Position numbers and translations under genes: made by a program
Origin: Paracyclopina nana
Lineage: Eukaryota; Arthropoda; Copepoda; Cyclopoida; Cyclopettidae
DNA length: 64,000 bases
Assembly: GCA_019096065.1 (NCBI GenBank)
Contig: JAGUCH010000003.1
Span: forward strand, 4,526,001 to 4,590,000
Direction of reading: 5' to 3'
Part shown: positions 32,565 through 44,400 of the stretch, one piece after another
Position numbering within the stretch: the first letter of the stretch is position 1
How the letters are laid out: the number at the start of each line of letters is the position of its first letter
The notes under the pieces: generated by a model
What the model saw: only the letters and a program-made list of their open reading frames with translations
The model's database searches: none
What the model was told of the DNA's origin: nothing

Positions 32565-35500
32565 TTTTCACAATTTCTTGTTGCTCTTTTCTCAAATTCA
32601 CATGTGCCTTCTGTTTTTGTTATTGTTTTTAAAAATGCACTTTCCTTTACTCACCTGTAAACCATCATTAAATTTCAAAAAACGCCAAAATGTAAATCAG
32701 TACTTTTTGCTAAATCTCATAACACTGTATAACACTATTAATTTGAAAAAAGCCCGCGAAAATGCCTTAGGGTCCAGACTCTCGTATCTTTAGATTTCTT
32801 TAAGGTAATGTCACAAGCTATTCTTCAAACTTAGTTACCTTGATCTCAACAGCATAGAGTTTAATTAAGTGAATAGCCTTTTTTTTTGTCAGTACTTACA
32901 GCTTGTAAAGATGGAAGTCAGAAATAGAAATTAGGTCAAGCGGTTTTTGGCTTCGTTGAAATGCCCACTGCACCTATAAGGCACAGTGGGGCAATACTCC
33001 ATGTAAAAGAGAGTATAATTTTTAGAGCAAAATTGTCCAAAAGTAGAAAATTATCGTAGAAAGCAAATTGTGCAATGTAATTACATTGACTTTTAATTGG
33101 GAATTAGCATATGATTATTCTGTCTAAATACATAGGCTTGTGAAGAGTTGGCTTGAGTAACTCCATCTAGTTTGGGCTAGTCAAGCTGCCTTGGTGGTTA
33201 GTGTCTTCGGTTAGGCCTGTGAAAAGGGCAATGATTGATTAGGAGGCTCGATTGGAAGTAGAGAAACAATCTTGTTATCAGAACGGTTTCAATGTTGCCC
33301 TTAGAACAGGATTTATTTCATGACAAGTAAAATCCGCACTACAGCTTGTATAGCTAGACCATGAGCTGGTACCATTTTTAGCCAGAGGGAATTCTCAAAC
33401 TGGAATGTAGCACAGGAATATTCAACACCTGCCATTTTTTAACTTGCCAAATTGCCACGGCAGCATGAAAGCCATGCACAAACAACAACAGAACCCCATA
33501 ATTCTATTTGAGTCCATCAAAGGACAAATTAGGGGAGCAGAACTTATGACAGCTTTGATGAAATGCAATTTGTTTTAATAGGCGTAGATAAGCATCAAAA
33601 TGGGTCAAAAGGAAGGTGGGAGAAACTATACAACTGATTTCTATCTTTGCACAATCTACAAATGTATTTAAGATGGTAATTTTACGCCAACAGCACAAAG
33701 AAGAATCCGCTTACAAATGGATTTTGGTCAGTCCATAAATATGCGCGAAAAAACCTTGTGGAATTCTATCACAGCAAATTGTGAGCATTGAGGCTGAAAA
33801 TAATGCATGCTACAATGTCTGAGCAAGTCGTGTAGCAGGTCTGTAATGAAGGTCCAATTTATCAATTATTTCTTAAGTGCAGCTTCTTTGTGAGCCATGT
33901 CAATTTTTGAGAATTTGCCAGAGATTCAGATCTGGATCTGTCTTTCGAATGAGTGGGTGTGCACCTGAGGATCGAGCTTTTTGTCCGAAAAGCTACGACA
34001 ATTGAAAAAAAAGACGATGATTGTTTGTGCATTTTTTTCTTGGCAAAATTGCGGTGCACCGCTCGTGGCGCGTTCAAATCACTAATACACAGAGAGAGGA
34101 ATTCCGAGAGAGAAAATCCAAGTCTTGGAGAACGGAACTCTTGAATGAATGCAAAGTGTGACTTATGAGTCATGCTTAACTGGAAAAAGAATGAACTTGG
34201 TCATCAGCACATACATTGGCAGTTTGAAAAAAAACCTCAGGGAATGTTTTAATGCAAAAAATGCACTTTTGAAAATCAAGATTTTTTAAAAGTTCTATTG
34301 ATTTATGCGAGGCTTTAGATGAACGGCACATAAAAGCAGCACGTGATGAAGGGTCGGAATTAGCACTCTAGCAGTCAAGATGGTGGTTGGCTGCAAAACC
34401 ACTCCTTCCAGGCGATTTATTCTGCTCACATGCATTCCATATTGCAACCATTGTGTGGATAAAGTTTATCCAATGGAACTTTTATAACTCTGTATCTTGA
34501 CCCGAGGCAAATTTGGCTTTGCTTGACCATTCACTATTTACAGCAGCATCTGGCCAATGTCTAAAAATTGGTTCATCTTCAAAATTGATCTGATTATGGA
34601 ACACTCCAATTATTTTTCAGTTTTGGGCGAGCGAAAATTTGTCGTGCATCGTTTTTTGATAGCTGCAATTTTGTGGCATGTTTGAACAACTTTAATCAGC
34701 CCTCCCCAAATTGCCTCAATGAGTCTGGCCCTAAAGCAGCAACATCTTAAAAAAGGAGATGGCACTTCACAAAAGGAGAACTTTTATAGCCCACAATTCA
34801 AAGACCCTGAAGCGAGGACCATTTTGATGAATTCCATTTTATTGCTTTTATTGGATTAAATGGGCAAAAAAGCAGGTAGGGTTGCATTTTGTTGCTATCT
34901 TCATTTTTCCGCACAAACGTGCAAAAGTACTGTAGCAATTGCCCATCTTGAGCAAAAAAGAAAACATTTTTAGAATTCTGGTTGGGGTTGAGCTCGTGTT
35001 GATTGCCTTGGTGTGCTCACAACTGTTGCGGTCAGGAAAATCGTGACTCAAAATGCTATTTTGCTGGCCCAGAAGGAGTGAAATCTTTTGGTTACTGCCT
35101 ATGTTGAAAATTGCTGTTGCACTCCTGGAAAAAAAACTTTATGATTGATCCTCTTCTATCAGCTATGGTGCGAGGCTCGAAAACTAGACTAGAACTGTGG
35201 CTGCACATTTATGCTTATAAATGATAACGCCTTGAATACTTAGCGTCATGATGGACCTTAATAATGAGAAAATAATTGAGCAACGATTGAGGAAGTGCTC
35301 CGTCAATTAGTAAAATTCCATACTTTATCTAAGCAGACAAAAGCTTTATGGTTGTGTGAGCATATTAATATGTATCGCATTATTTTATTGACCATACCAC
35401 ATCAAAGAACAAAGTGGATGAGATACTATTTGTTATCGCAGTCGTTCTGCTCAAAAGATTTTTGGCTGCAGACAACGCAAAGTTACCAAGTTTTTCACAA

Positions 35501-37602
35501 AAGTGTAATTTTCAAGTTGCAGATCATCTTCATCGTCGTTTATTTAAGAGACTTCTTTGTTCTCAATTGATTTTTAGTATTCAAAATTGATAGCATCTTT
35601 TGGGATGAAAAATGGGATCAAAACAGCTATTATGGGCTTTATGCGCGTTCCACTACACTGAGCTTATTTCCGTGTAAAGATCAGAATGGGCAACAATTAT
35701 GAGACTTGACAAGGACCAAGGACATCAGAAATTATCTGCATAATTTGGCCAACAAGATCAAGCCTTAAAAGATAGGCCTAGCTATAGGTTCTTTGCTGTT
35801 AAATTGGCTGCGGGCCAAATAATAGTAGACTGACCCGATCACCAGGTGTCGCTTCAAGCCATGATTTATTACGCGCAAAAGACCATATTCATGCTTGGCG
35901 CGCTGAATTTTTGAAGAATTCATGCATTTATTTCTGACCATTATTATGCAAGGAAGCTCCAGCATAATTACGCCAACGGAAGCAGGAAGATGGCTCCGCC
36001 TCACTTTTTGGACCCATAGGAAGCAGTTATTACATTTTCTTTCTTAACACTATTTTTAAGGGGGAGTTTCGCTGAAAATGAACAATAAGGTAAAAAAGGC
36101 ATGCATTCCAAAGCGCACAAATAATGACCTTTGTGTGGCTGTCGAGAAAATTGGAGCTTCTATAATTACTAGGGCACATAAAAATGTTGTTATTAGACAT
36201 AGCAATTATGCTATATGAACATCCCCCACAGTGCATCACAGATGTAGCCAAAATTCATAAACCGCAGCATTATTTAATGAAATGTCATTCTCGACCCTTT
36301 AGCAGGTGTGGAAAATTATTTTGCGGTCTTGGAATTAGTCCAAGAAGGTTTTTTTATTGTCAGCATTTCCCTCACACATAAAAAACCAACAGAACGTGGC
36401 TTAATTTTTACTTTTGGAGGCTGTAAGAAACGTTGCTCTAAAATGGCGCAATGATGATGCACGCCTGAATTCCTAGATGTCATGATCGTCAAATTATGGA
36501 GCTAATTGTTTTTTCGTATTTGATCTCTTTTCGAGATCAATTAACTAATATGTCTCCACGCCTTAAAATTGACCGCAGAAAAAAATTATTTTTGCCTCAA
36601 TTTAGGTTTTATGAGGAAACTTTCGAGAATGGTAATTTGTTGCTCATCACTGAGAAACAACAAAGCAAATTCTACACAGGCTGCTACCGAAAGATGATTG
36701 CAATAAAATCCTTGCGGCTTTTTCACCAACGGAATATCTTGTTGCGACAATGCTAATGGCCGTGAAAAATGGACAATTTTTAGCTGAAAAAGCTGCATTT
36801 TCTGGCAGTTTTATTGCCATCTCTTGACCTGCGCTGTCAAGTCAACACAAGATTGATGTTTTGGGCCTCCCTTAAAATTGAAAATGAAACGATCTTCGGA
36901 TAAGAAGAAGAACAACACCAGCAACTATAATAAAGCACCTCGCAAATATAGCTGATTACGGTGTTCGTCAGCTTTTGCATAATTTGCTACGCAAATATCT
37001 GAGGATTGCGGAAACTTGGACGGCCGAAGCAAAAATAGCGGTTTGATATCAATCATTGCAGTTTTCTTCTGCAAATAGTAGAATAAACAATTTAACGGCT
37101 CGTGATTAATTCATAATTGTGTTATATGGACTGTTTGCTCCCCTGTTGAGACCGAAATGGTCCTGAATTCACATGGGCCCATTAATGACGCTGAAGTATG
37201 ACAAATCAACTTGAGATTCTTCTTCAAATAAGTTTAAATATTTTCAGCCCGCCTCGGTTTGCTCAAGGTCAACATACCAAGATTCTTCTTACAAACTTTA
37301 TAATTTTTTCGCGCTAAAAATATTCCTCTTTTCTAAGAGGATAGTAGATATTATTTTTGTGATGTTGGAGTAGAGTTTCAAAAATGATGATTGTTGTTTC
37401 GTGAATTGCGTCTTTTTGGTCGAAGAGATCTGTGAAGCAGATTAATCTGTGAGAAGGATCATCCATGAATATGGTTTTGCCCATAATTTAACTCAATTTT
37501 GAAGCATTTCATGATATTACGTCATCCGTTGGTTTGGTGAGAACTGAAATGTCATCAAAGTGTTTCTCATGCATCGCACCCAATAACAACGACTTTTCTT
37601 TG
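32565..37602. other. 5-kb gene-poor interval left of element B
   Basis: AT-rich unique-looking DNA with only short random ORFs; I find no homology-bearing exon, tRNA or tandem repeat. The first bases hold the utp6 promoter. Before element B inserted this was continuous with 49521-52700, making an 8-kb gene-free stretch in an otherwise dense region. Confidence 0.45.
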
Positions 37603-37607
37603 TGATT

Positions 37608-37923
37608 TGTCACACGAGACTGTAAAATGCAAACAATAAAATGTGATCTTCTTACTTTGCAGGTAAGAAGCAGCGATGCGATCCTGAAACGAGGCTGCTC
37701 CTGTGGATCAGGAGAAGCAACCTGATGAACTAATGTATACTTGTCCTTGATATGTGATGAAAGAGAAATACACAAAGTCCCTGATACATAAAAGAGATGA
37801 TACTCCTGCGATGGCGGCAAATATACTGTATTTTATTGAGAACGGCATAAACATAATACTGAGCTATATAGAGATGTAAGGGGCTGCTGTAGAGCGACGT
37901 CCATCAGCTGGTGTCCTGCACCA
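37608..37923 (-). repeat. 3' LTR of element B
   Basis: TG...CA ends in the minus orientation. A TATATA box (37865-37870) is followed about 30 bases downstream by AATAAA (37832-37837), marking a short U3 and the R region. It appears to match the other LTR at every base. Confidence 0.95.
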
Positions 37924-37940
37924 TGTTCTGCCCCCTCCTC
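37924..37940 (-). other. Polypurine tract of element B
   Basis: Minus strand GAGGAGGGGGCAGAACA abuts the 3' LTR. This is the expected place and composition for the plus-strand primer. Confidence 0.75.
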
Positions 37941-37947
37941 GGTTGCC

Positions 37948-40900
37948 TCAATCTTGGTGGGGCTTGGCAGGGAGGCTACCGAGCGACAAACCGTTGGGAT
38001 GATCGGCCGTCATGATTTGGAACTTGCCTTCTTGAAAATCACAATAAAAGAACCTGATCCTTGCATTGATGGATATCCTGTAGAAGTGGAAATGCAGTAG
38101 TGCGGCGTACAAAAACTCCATTTGGAGTTGTGGCATCGGCTTGTCATGATGTATTGGTCGATGACCTAATTTGCCACACTCTTCGCAGCGATGCATTACC
38201 ACAGGACACAAAGACAAATTGTGGCCTCTCGCAAAACATTGGGGATAGACACAGATCTGTTCTAGCTCCAGGCAGGCAGGTGTTGGCTCAGAATGCCCTG
38301 AACTTCCACAATGAGAGCACGGATGGATTGTGTACTGTGTTCTTCTGAACAAGAGCCTGATGAGCGCCATGAAGTTGAGGCCCGATAAGGGGCCCACAAT
38401 CTTCTCCAACTCGATTGAGAAGGCCGCATCGATGCAATGAGGATCGAGAGCAGGTTGGCGCTCATAGTTGTCCAAAGATCGCACAATGGCATTGCCAGCG
38501 TTGAGAAAGGCTGAAGGGGCTTGAGGGTAGTAGCAGGATGCGTTTAGCATGCCTGGTTTTACAACCTCAACAGGGTGCCGCCCGAAGGGTGTTGGCATCA
38601 TCTTGTCAGACTTAGCCTGGACTCCAAACCTAGGCTGGCCCTCAGCCAAACAAAGCAACCAATGCACGAATGGCATGACGTTCGCGTCTTTGCCTAAGTT
38701 TGCTTGTTGCATGCACTTCAAGGCCAGTTTTACAACTAGGCCCTGATACGCATGATGGCTGACGATGACATATTTTTTCATTTTGACCGACCATTTGGAG
38801 TAGTCCTGGCTAAAGTCATCGACGTCTGGAAACAAGTGGGCGTTCACTCCTTCAACTTTCTTCGGTGTTAGAAGGCTGGCTGCTGTAGAGCGCTTGGATC
38901 CTTTTCTTGAGGCTCTTCTTGCTGATTTGTTCATGTAAGGAACAAATCCAGCTTTTGCTTGGTGGAGGAAGTAAGTCATGGAGTTCTGCATCTGGGCTGG
39001 ATCTTGGCCTGTCTGAGGGTAAGCGAGGATCACTAGATTTGACAGGTCCACCACGTTGACGACGGTGATTCCCAGTGTTTTTAGCCTCGATTCATTGACA
39101 ACTCCAAAACCCGTCTTGACCACTTGTTTTGTTTGGAGGACTCCCACCAGCTCATCTGGAATCTCACATTCAGGAGCGTAGCCTTCACCCAAGTAATTGG
39201 CGTGCACAACGAGAATCTTGTCAGTCATGGTGCCAAAGGAGATGGTTGTGAAACCATTCTCTGGCTCTCCTCTTGTTTGGCGATTGTCAAGCTGCGCCTG
39301 AGTCCACGGGGTGAAGACAATGGAGCATTTCTGATACCTGTGGATGTCCTTGAGGAAGTTGGTGTCATGGAGGATTTTCTTGATGTCTTCCTGAGGCGTG
39401 TCTTTATAGATGTTGTAGACATTGGCTGCAGCAGTAGTGCTGCAGTCAAATCTTCCTTTTCTCAGGTTTGCGTCCAGCTTCGCCTCTGATGCAGGATAAT
39501 GGGGCATCAATTGACTTTCGTCGTCCATAGGATGTAGATCCGAGGGGTGGATGACCGCCATATCAAATTTGCAAGGGTCGTGGTCACACTTGGCTTCTTC
39601 AGGAAAGTTGAAGAGAGTCTGAGTGTGGACCATTTCATCGTTGTCAGCCAAGTATTGGGCTTTGGGGCAGTTGTTGATGAGGAAGTGGGTGTTGTCAGCC
39701 TTCTCCGGATAGGTTGAGAATGGCCTTGTGCCCAGTGGGATCACTCCCTCATACGCGTCATCAATGACTTGTTGGCCTGGAAATGCTGCTTCTTGGAGAA
39801 CAGCTTGGGCCTCATCGGGATGCCTTGACAGGTAAGCCTTGAGCCTTTTGAGCAAGGTTGGCACGACCGGTGGATCGTCAGCTGAACCGAGGATGTGCAG
39901 TAGTGCCTTGATTGTTTCCAAGGCTGGATCAGCCATGGCTCGAGCTTGGGCTCCCATAACGATGCCAGTGGCAGCCCTCGAGATGCTCAAGAGGCGGTCC
40001 AAAGTGTCCTTGGCCATCAGCTTTTCAGCCTCTGACAAGGGTGCCAAATGGGCCGGAATTCTCAAGGACCCAACAATGTGATGAGTGTAGGCGGCTACGA
40101 TGAAGAATAACTCCTTGTGGGTGTGTGGCAAGACGCTGAATGGAGGATGACCGTTCATCAAGCAGGAGAGCCGATAGATCTCCCTGTAGACAGCTTGGAG
40201 TTGTCGGATGACAGCTCTTGGGTTGTCTTCGGCATCGCTGCCATAGTCAGCGGCCTCGCTTGCAATGAAGACATCGCCACGCCTGTAGAGGTCAGCCGAT
40301 TCTTCAGGATCCATTAGGAGGAGGTCGTTGTAGAACACACATGTCTTGACTCCGACCGTGGCTTTGATGTCAGCTTTGAAGGCTTCCTGGAGCCTTTTCT
40401 CCGTGGATTCCTGGGCACCTGAAGTAGCATTGAAATCAATATTAGAAAACGTTCGCATGATTGTTTCATTCCAAGCAGAAGGATTGATAATGTAAGTGTG
40501 AGCTAAAAGTTTGCTCAGAAGTGGATGGGGAATCTTTTTTTCCACAAGAATCCCGCTTTCTGCCCTGATTTCCCTGTCATCCCCACAATCAACTTCCATG
40601 ACGCTGGAGTCTTGGGAGGTCGCCGATGAGATCGACATGACCTCCATGTCTATGACTTTGCCATGGCAGCGCCAGCTTCCCATCCCCCCCTGGGACGCAG
40701 GAGTCCTTGGTACAATTGGAAGCTTGTTTTCGGTCAGGCTTTGCCAAGGAGTTTTGGCTTTACCCGAGCTTTTGCTCCTCTTGTAATGGGACCCCGCGCT
40801 CTCACTTTTGCTTCTTAACTTTGCATTAGAGGTTGATGGCTTTACAGCCCGACCTCGCTCTTTTTGAGATCGAGGAGGCTTCACAGCCAACTCGTCTCCT

Positions 40901-41046
40901 GAGCTAAAATCACAATTTGAATCAACCCCGACAATGAGCGCTTCCATTTCGATAGATTCTTCGGCAAGGGATTTTACACGGGTAATTTTGATACCTGACG
41001 TTCCTGGGGAGGGGGACGGCTCCCTTTTTTCTTCCTTGTTGCTCAT
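37948..41046 (-). CDS. Third ORF of element B: degenerate DEDDy exonuclease-like domain plus zinc clusters
   Basis: 1032 residues downstream of pol. Residues 1-160 are Ser/Lys-rich and basic; 170-450 are helical with no recognised family. About 570-785 follows the motif order of RNase D/WRN/EXD-type 3'-5' exonucleases: IVFTPW (575-580) where active enzymes have the FDxE block, ILVVHANYLG and LVGVLQTKQVVKTGFGVVNE (634-652) at the second block, VVNVVDLSNL, and YSKWS...YVIVSHHAYQGL (749-770) at the Y-x3-D block. The acidic residues are replaced (T, N and S/H), so it should not cleave. Three zinc clusters follow: CSHCGSSGH..C (910-925), C-x4-C-x4-H-x4-C (932-947) and CEECGKLGH..H (954-966). No signal peptide is visible, so it is not an envelope. 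A TTTGGTAG acceptor lies 12 bases before the ATG, so a spliced mRNA is plausible. The exonuclease relation is my inference. Confidence 0.75.
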   Translation of the reverse strand: MSNKEEKREPSPSPGTSGIKITRVKSLAEESIEMEALIVGVDSNCDFSSGDELAVKPPRSQKERGRAVKPSTSNAKLRSKSESAGSHYKRSKSSGKAKTPWQSLTENKLPIVPRTPASQGGMGSWRCHGKVIDMEVMSISSATSQDSSVMEVDCGDDREIRAESGILVEKKIPHPLLSKLLAHTYIINPSAWNETIMRTFSNIDFNATSGAQESTEKRLQEAFKADIKATVGVKTCVFYNDLLLMDPEESADLYRRGDVFIASEAADYGSDAEDNPRAVIRQLQAVYREIYRLSCLMNGHPPFSVLPHTHKELFFIVAAYTHHIVGSLRIPAHLAPLSEAEKLMAKDTLDRLLSISRAATGIVMGAQARAMADPALETIKALLHILGSADDPPVVPTLLKRLKAYLSRHPDEAQAVLQEAAFPGQQVIDDAYEGVIPLGTRPFSTYPEKADNTHFLINNCPKAQYLADNDEMVHTQTLFNFPEEAKCDHDPCKFDMAVIHPSDLHPMDDESQLMPHYPASEAKLDANLRKGRFDCSTTAAANVYNIYKDTPQEDIKKILHDTNFLKDIHRYQKCSIVFTPWTQAQLDNRQTRGEPENGFTTISFGTMTDKILVVHANYLGEGYAPECEIPDELVGVLQTKQVVKTGFGVVNESRLKTLGITVVNVVDLSNLVILAYPQTGQDPAQMQNSMTYFLHQAKAGFVPYMNKSARRASRKGSKRSTAASLLTPKKVEGVNAHLFPDVDDFSQDYSKWSVKMKKYVIVSHHAYQGLVVKLALKCMQQANLGKDANVMPFVHWLLCLAEGQPRFGVQAKSDKMMPTPFGRHPVEVVKPGMLNASCYYPQAPSAFLNAGNAIVRSLDNYERQPALDPHCIDAAFSIELEKIVGPLSGLNFMALIRLLFRRTQYTIHPCSHCGSSGHSEPTPACLELEQICVYPQCFARGHNLSLCPVVMHRCEECGKLGHRPIHHDKPMPQLQMEFLYAALLHFHFYRISINARIRFFYCDFQEGKFQIMTADHPNGLSLGSLPAKPHQD

Positions 41047-41198
41047 AATGGTCCGTTTCTACCAAACAAAATTTTCTTATTAATGAACTCCGATGATTTG
41101 CAAGATTTGCCGGAAGCTGCAGCGATTTAACGACAAATTAATGCGATTGCTGCAAATGAATTTTCGACAAACCGTTCACCGACAATAGCGACGAGCGG

Positions 41199-41216
41199 TT
41201 TTTTTTTTTTTTTTTT
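41199..41216 (-). repeat. 18-base poly(A) tract (minus strand) in the pol-ORF3 spacer
   Basis: An uninterrupted run of 18 T on the plus strand within the 419-bp gap between pol and the third ORF of element B. The gap is otherwise non-coding. Confidence 0.9.
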
Positions 41217-41465
41217 GTTCTTGAACCAGCGTTCCGGGTGATTGAAAAACAATACAACCTTCGTTGATGATGATGAAAAACGTTCTGTTTATTTTCCTTC
41301 AGCTGTCGCTCGCGCTAAAACTCAGTAGTTGAGCTGAGCTGCAGTAGTGCTAGGTTGCGTGGGAAAAATTCATAATGAGGGTTATTATCATAAAACTAAT
41401 AGCCAATACAGAAATCATTGATTAAAAAATATCTTTCTCTTCGAAGAGGCGTCGAAAGACCCTGT

Positions 41466-44400
41466 TCAGTTGAGCTTCGGTTGTGGCAGCTTCCTTTGGG
41501 ACCTCGTTCTCGTCGCCACAGGTCCATGGACAAAATCGTCTTCTTCTTCAGGCGGCAGGTACAAATTGGAAGCCTTCATCTCTGGCAACATGCTCTTTTC
41601 TTCATCGTCTTCAGACTGACATTCTTCATCCCAGGATGCATGGTACTCTTCTACAAGAGGGACCTCGTCGTCGATGTCATCACCAAGATCCCTTAGGTTT
41701 TGTATTTCATTTGAGACTCGAATGCGATCCTCTACAGGAGCTGAGTCTTCTTCTTCTATGATTGGCATAGGCAGTATGTGTTGTATTGGCCTCTCCTTGT
41801 ATCTGAAGGCCACGTATTCCTCTTTCTTCTTGTTGATCTCGGTGACGGCATATTTGACTATTACCCTTCTTACCAAGTTGTCGGCATTCCTATACACCTT
41901 TTCAATGGTTCCAAGCTGCCAAGTGCTTCTCGTGGAGTGCTTTCTTGGGTCAATCATGATGACAGGTTCTCCAACCTTGACACTGCGCACGAAGTCACGC
42001 CACTTTGGTAATTTTTGTACCCTGATGATATATCCTCTAATCCAGTAATTCCACAATTGTTGCAAAGACTTCTCCAGGACTGCGTACCTTTTTGGCAGTG
42101 TGTCAATGTCGTCAGGATGGATTGTAGGAAGTAGTTCCCCTCCTGGCCCCCTCGTGAGGAAATGGTTAGGTGTGAGTACGTGACCTTCCATTGTTGCAAT
42201 CGGTCTTCCATTGACAATTGACTCAGCACGTTTTGTGAATGTTCTGAAGTCATCGAATGACAATAGTGACTCACCTGCCACCTTGTACATGGCCTTTTTC
42301 CAATTTTTTATAGCCGATTCAGCAAGACCATTGCAGTTTGGGCCGTAAGGTGGCGCTAGTCTCCATTCAGCTACTCCAACTTCGTGGGCACTGGACCTCA
42401 AGTGGTCCCAATCAATGGAGCTTAGTTTTGCAACTAACTCTTCATGCCTAGGGTTGTGTAGTATTTCAGAGCGTACCTTTTTTAGATTGGCCCCTTGATC
42501 GCTTCTGATAAATTGTGGAACTCCCGTTCTTGCCGTCATTCTGTCCAAGGCATTCTTCAAAGATGTGGCAGTCATGTCCAGAACTACTTCTGTGTGTATG
42601 GCCTTAGAATCATGACAAAGGGCCAAGAACACCCACACTTTCATGTTGCCTCTATTGAACTTGATTTTGAATGGGCCTGCGAAGTCTATGGATATTCGTC
42701 TGAAGGGAAACATTTCTGAAGCGGTAACAAGAAAGTTAGAAGGCAGCGGTGCCATGACTTGTTGAGCAACTCTTGCCTGAGCTATGACGCATAGCCAACA
42801 GGTCTTACTTATTTGATGAAAAATTGGAGCTGCTCTCCTTACATAATATTTCTCTTGCAACTTTGATGCCATAGTTACCACTCCATAACCATGCCCCATT
42901 TCTTCATGGATTTGATTGCACACCTGGACTGCCAATGAATCTGGAATGATTAGGCGGCTTCTTCCTATCCAGGTGGGTTCCCCTTTGTACGTTCTACCTC
43001 TCATTCTCAATTCCCCATGCACTCCAATGAAGGCATTCAGGGCAGCTAGCTGAGAAACCTTGGGCCACTTTGAATGACTATATAAAAAGCGAAGCTCCGC
43101 TTCAAACTGTTGTTGTTGCAATATGCCTACCATGACACTTTCAGCTCTTGCTTGTTCAATAGGTCCTGGGACTACTCCCTCAACTGACAATCCCAGTTTT
43201 TTGCACGCAATCCTTCTCCATCTCAACAAGAACGAGTATTTTATGATTAAAGTTTTGTACCTGTACTTAGCTATGTTGATCGGCATTACTGCCTTTCTCC
43301 ATACCTTCCAAGTCAACTTTTGAATTTTTGACGGTATTAAGTGTTTAGGTACCTCATTGTCTCCTCCCTTGACAAAGATGGAGTTGACAAGCGACTCCTT
43401 TTCAGCAAGTTTTGTGGCCGCAATGTCGTCGTCGGTTAGCTCTAGAGGATCATTGGGGTAGTCGTCTTCTGGATCTAGGAGGAAATTTGGGCCTTTGAGC
43501 CAAAGGCTGTCTACTGAGAGTTGCTCAGCTTTGAGTCCTCTCGTAGGTTTGTCAGCAGGATACGAGGTTCCTTTTACATGCCTCCAAGGGTACATGTGCG
43601 TGAGCTCAAAGATTTCCGACACCCTCCTGCTCACGAACAACTTCCAGTTGCGGGCAGGTTTGGCCAGCCATGACACAACTACTCTTGAGTCAGTCCACAA
43701 ATAGACGCCCTTGATCTTGCTGTAGAGCGTGATGATGTGCACAGCCATCCTGGCCCCAAGAACAGCGCCCAAGAGCTCTTTTTCTGGAATAGACCTGGTT
43801 TCATTTAAGGGACATAATTTGAATCTTGCCATTATGATTGTAGAATCAACTGTGCCATCTGCATACTTGCAAACCATGTACGCACAGGCAGCATAAGCTG
43901 CATCACTCGCATCTGTGAAGACATGCAAAATGCGTGCCACTGTTGGTCCCTTTCTAATTGCTCTGGGAATTTGGATTTTTGTGATGTCATTGAGGTCATC
44001 TACAAATTCTCTCCATTTTTTCACTATTAACTTGGCGTCATCAGTATTGATGTCTTGAAGGCTGGTGTCCCATGCCAGATTCTGAGTGGATCTTAGCGCA
44101 CAAGCAGACTGGATCAACAGTTTCGCCGGAAGCATCACTGGGCTCACCAAACCTAAAAGATCAAACAAACGAGGAGTATACCTGACCATCAACCTAAGAG
44201 TCACCGGTTTTCCCTCAAAACTCTCATACGAAGGTTTTTGAAAGACGATCATATCTTCTTGTTGATTGATCCACATCCCAAGAGCTTTGGTGTCTTCCAG
44301 ATCTGTCTTAAGTTGGTACTTGGATGATCTCCAGTCTTCAGGAATGTGCTGTAGAGCAGACGGAATCGAGCACGTCCATTTCCTCAACGGCAGGCCTGCG

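Noticed and set aside
37509..37820. 103-codon ORF repeated near 49158-49412
   Set aside because: Both copies are the LTR read through; the repeat is explained by the LTR pair, not by a gene family.
37948..41046. Third ORF of element B as a retroviral-type envelope
   Set aside because: It has no signal peptide, no paired membrane segments and no furin-like site, and it carries zinc knuckles typical of nucleic-acid binding.
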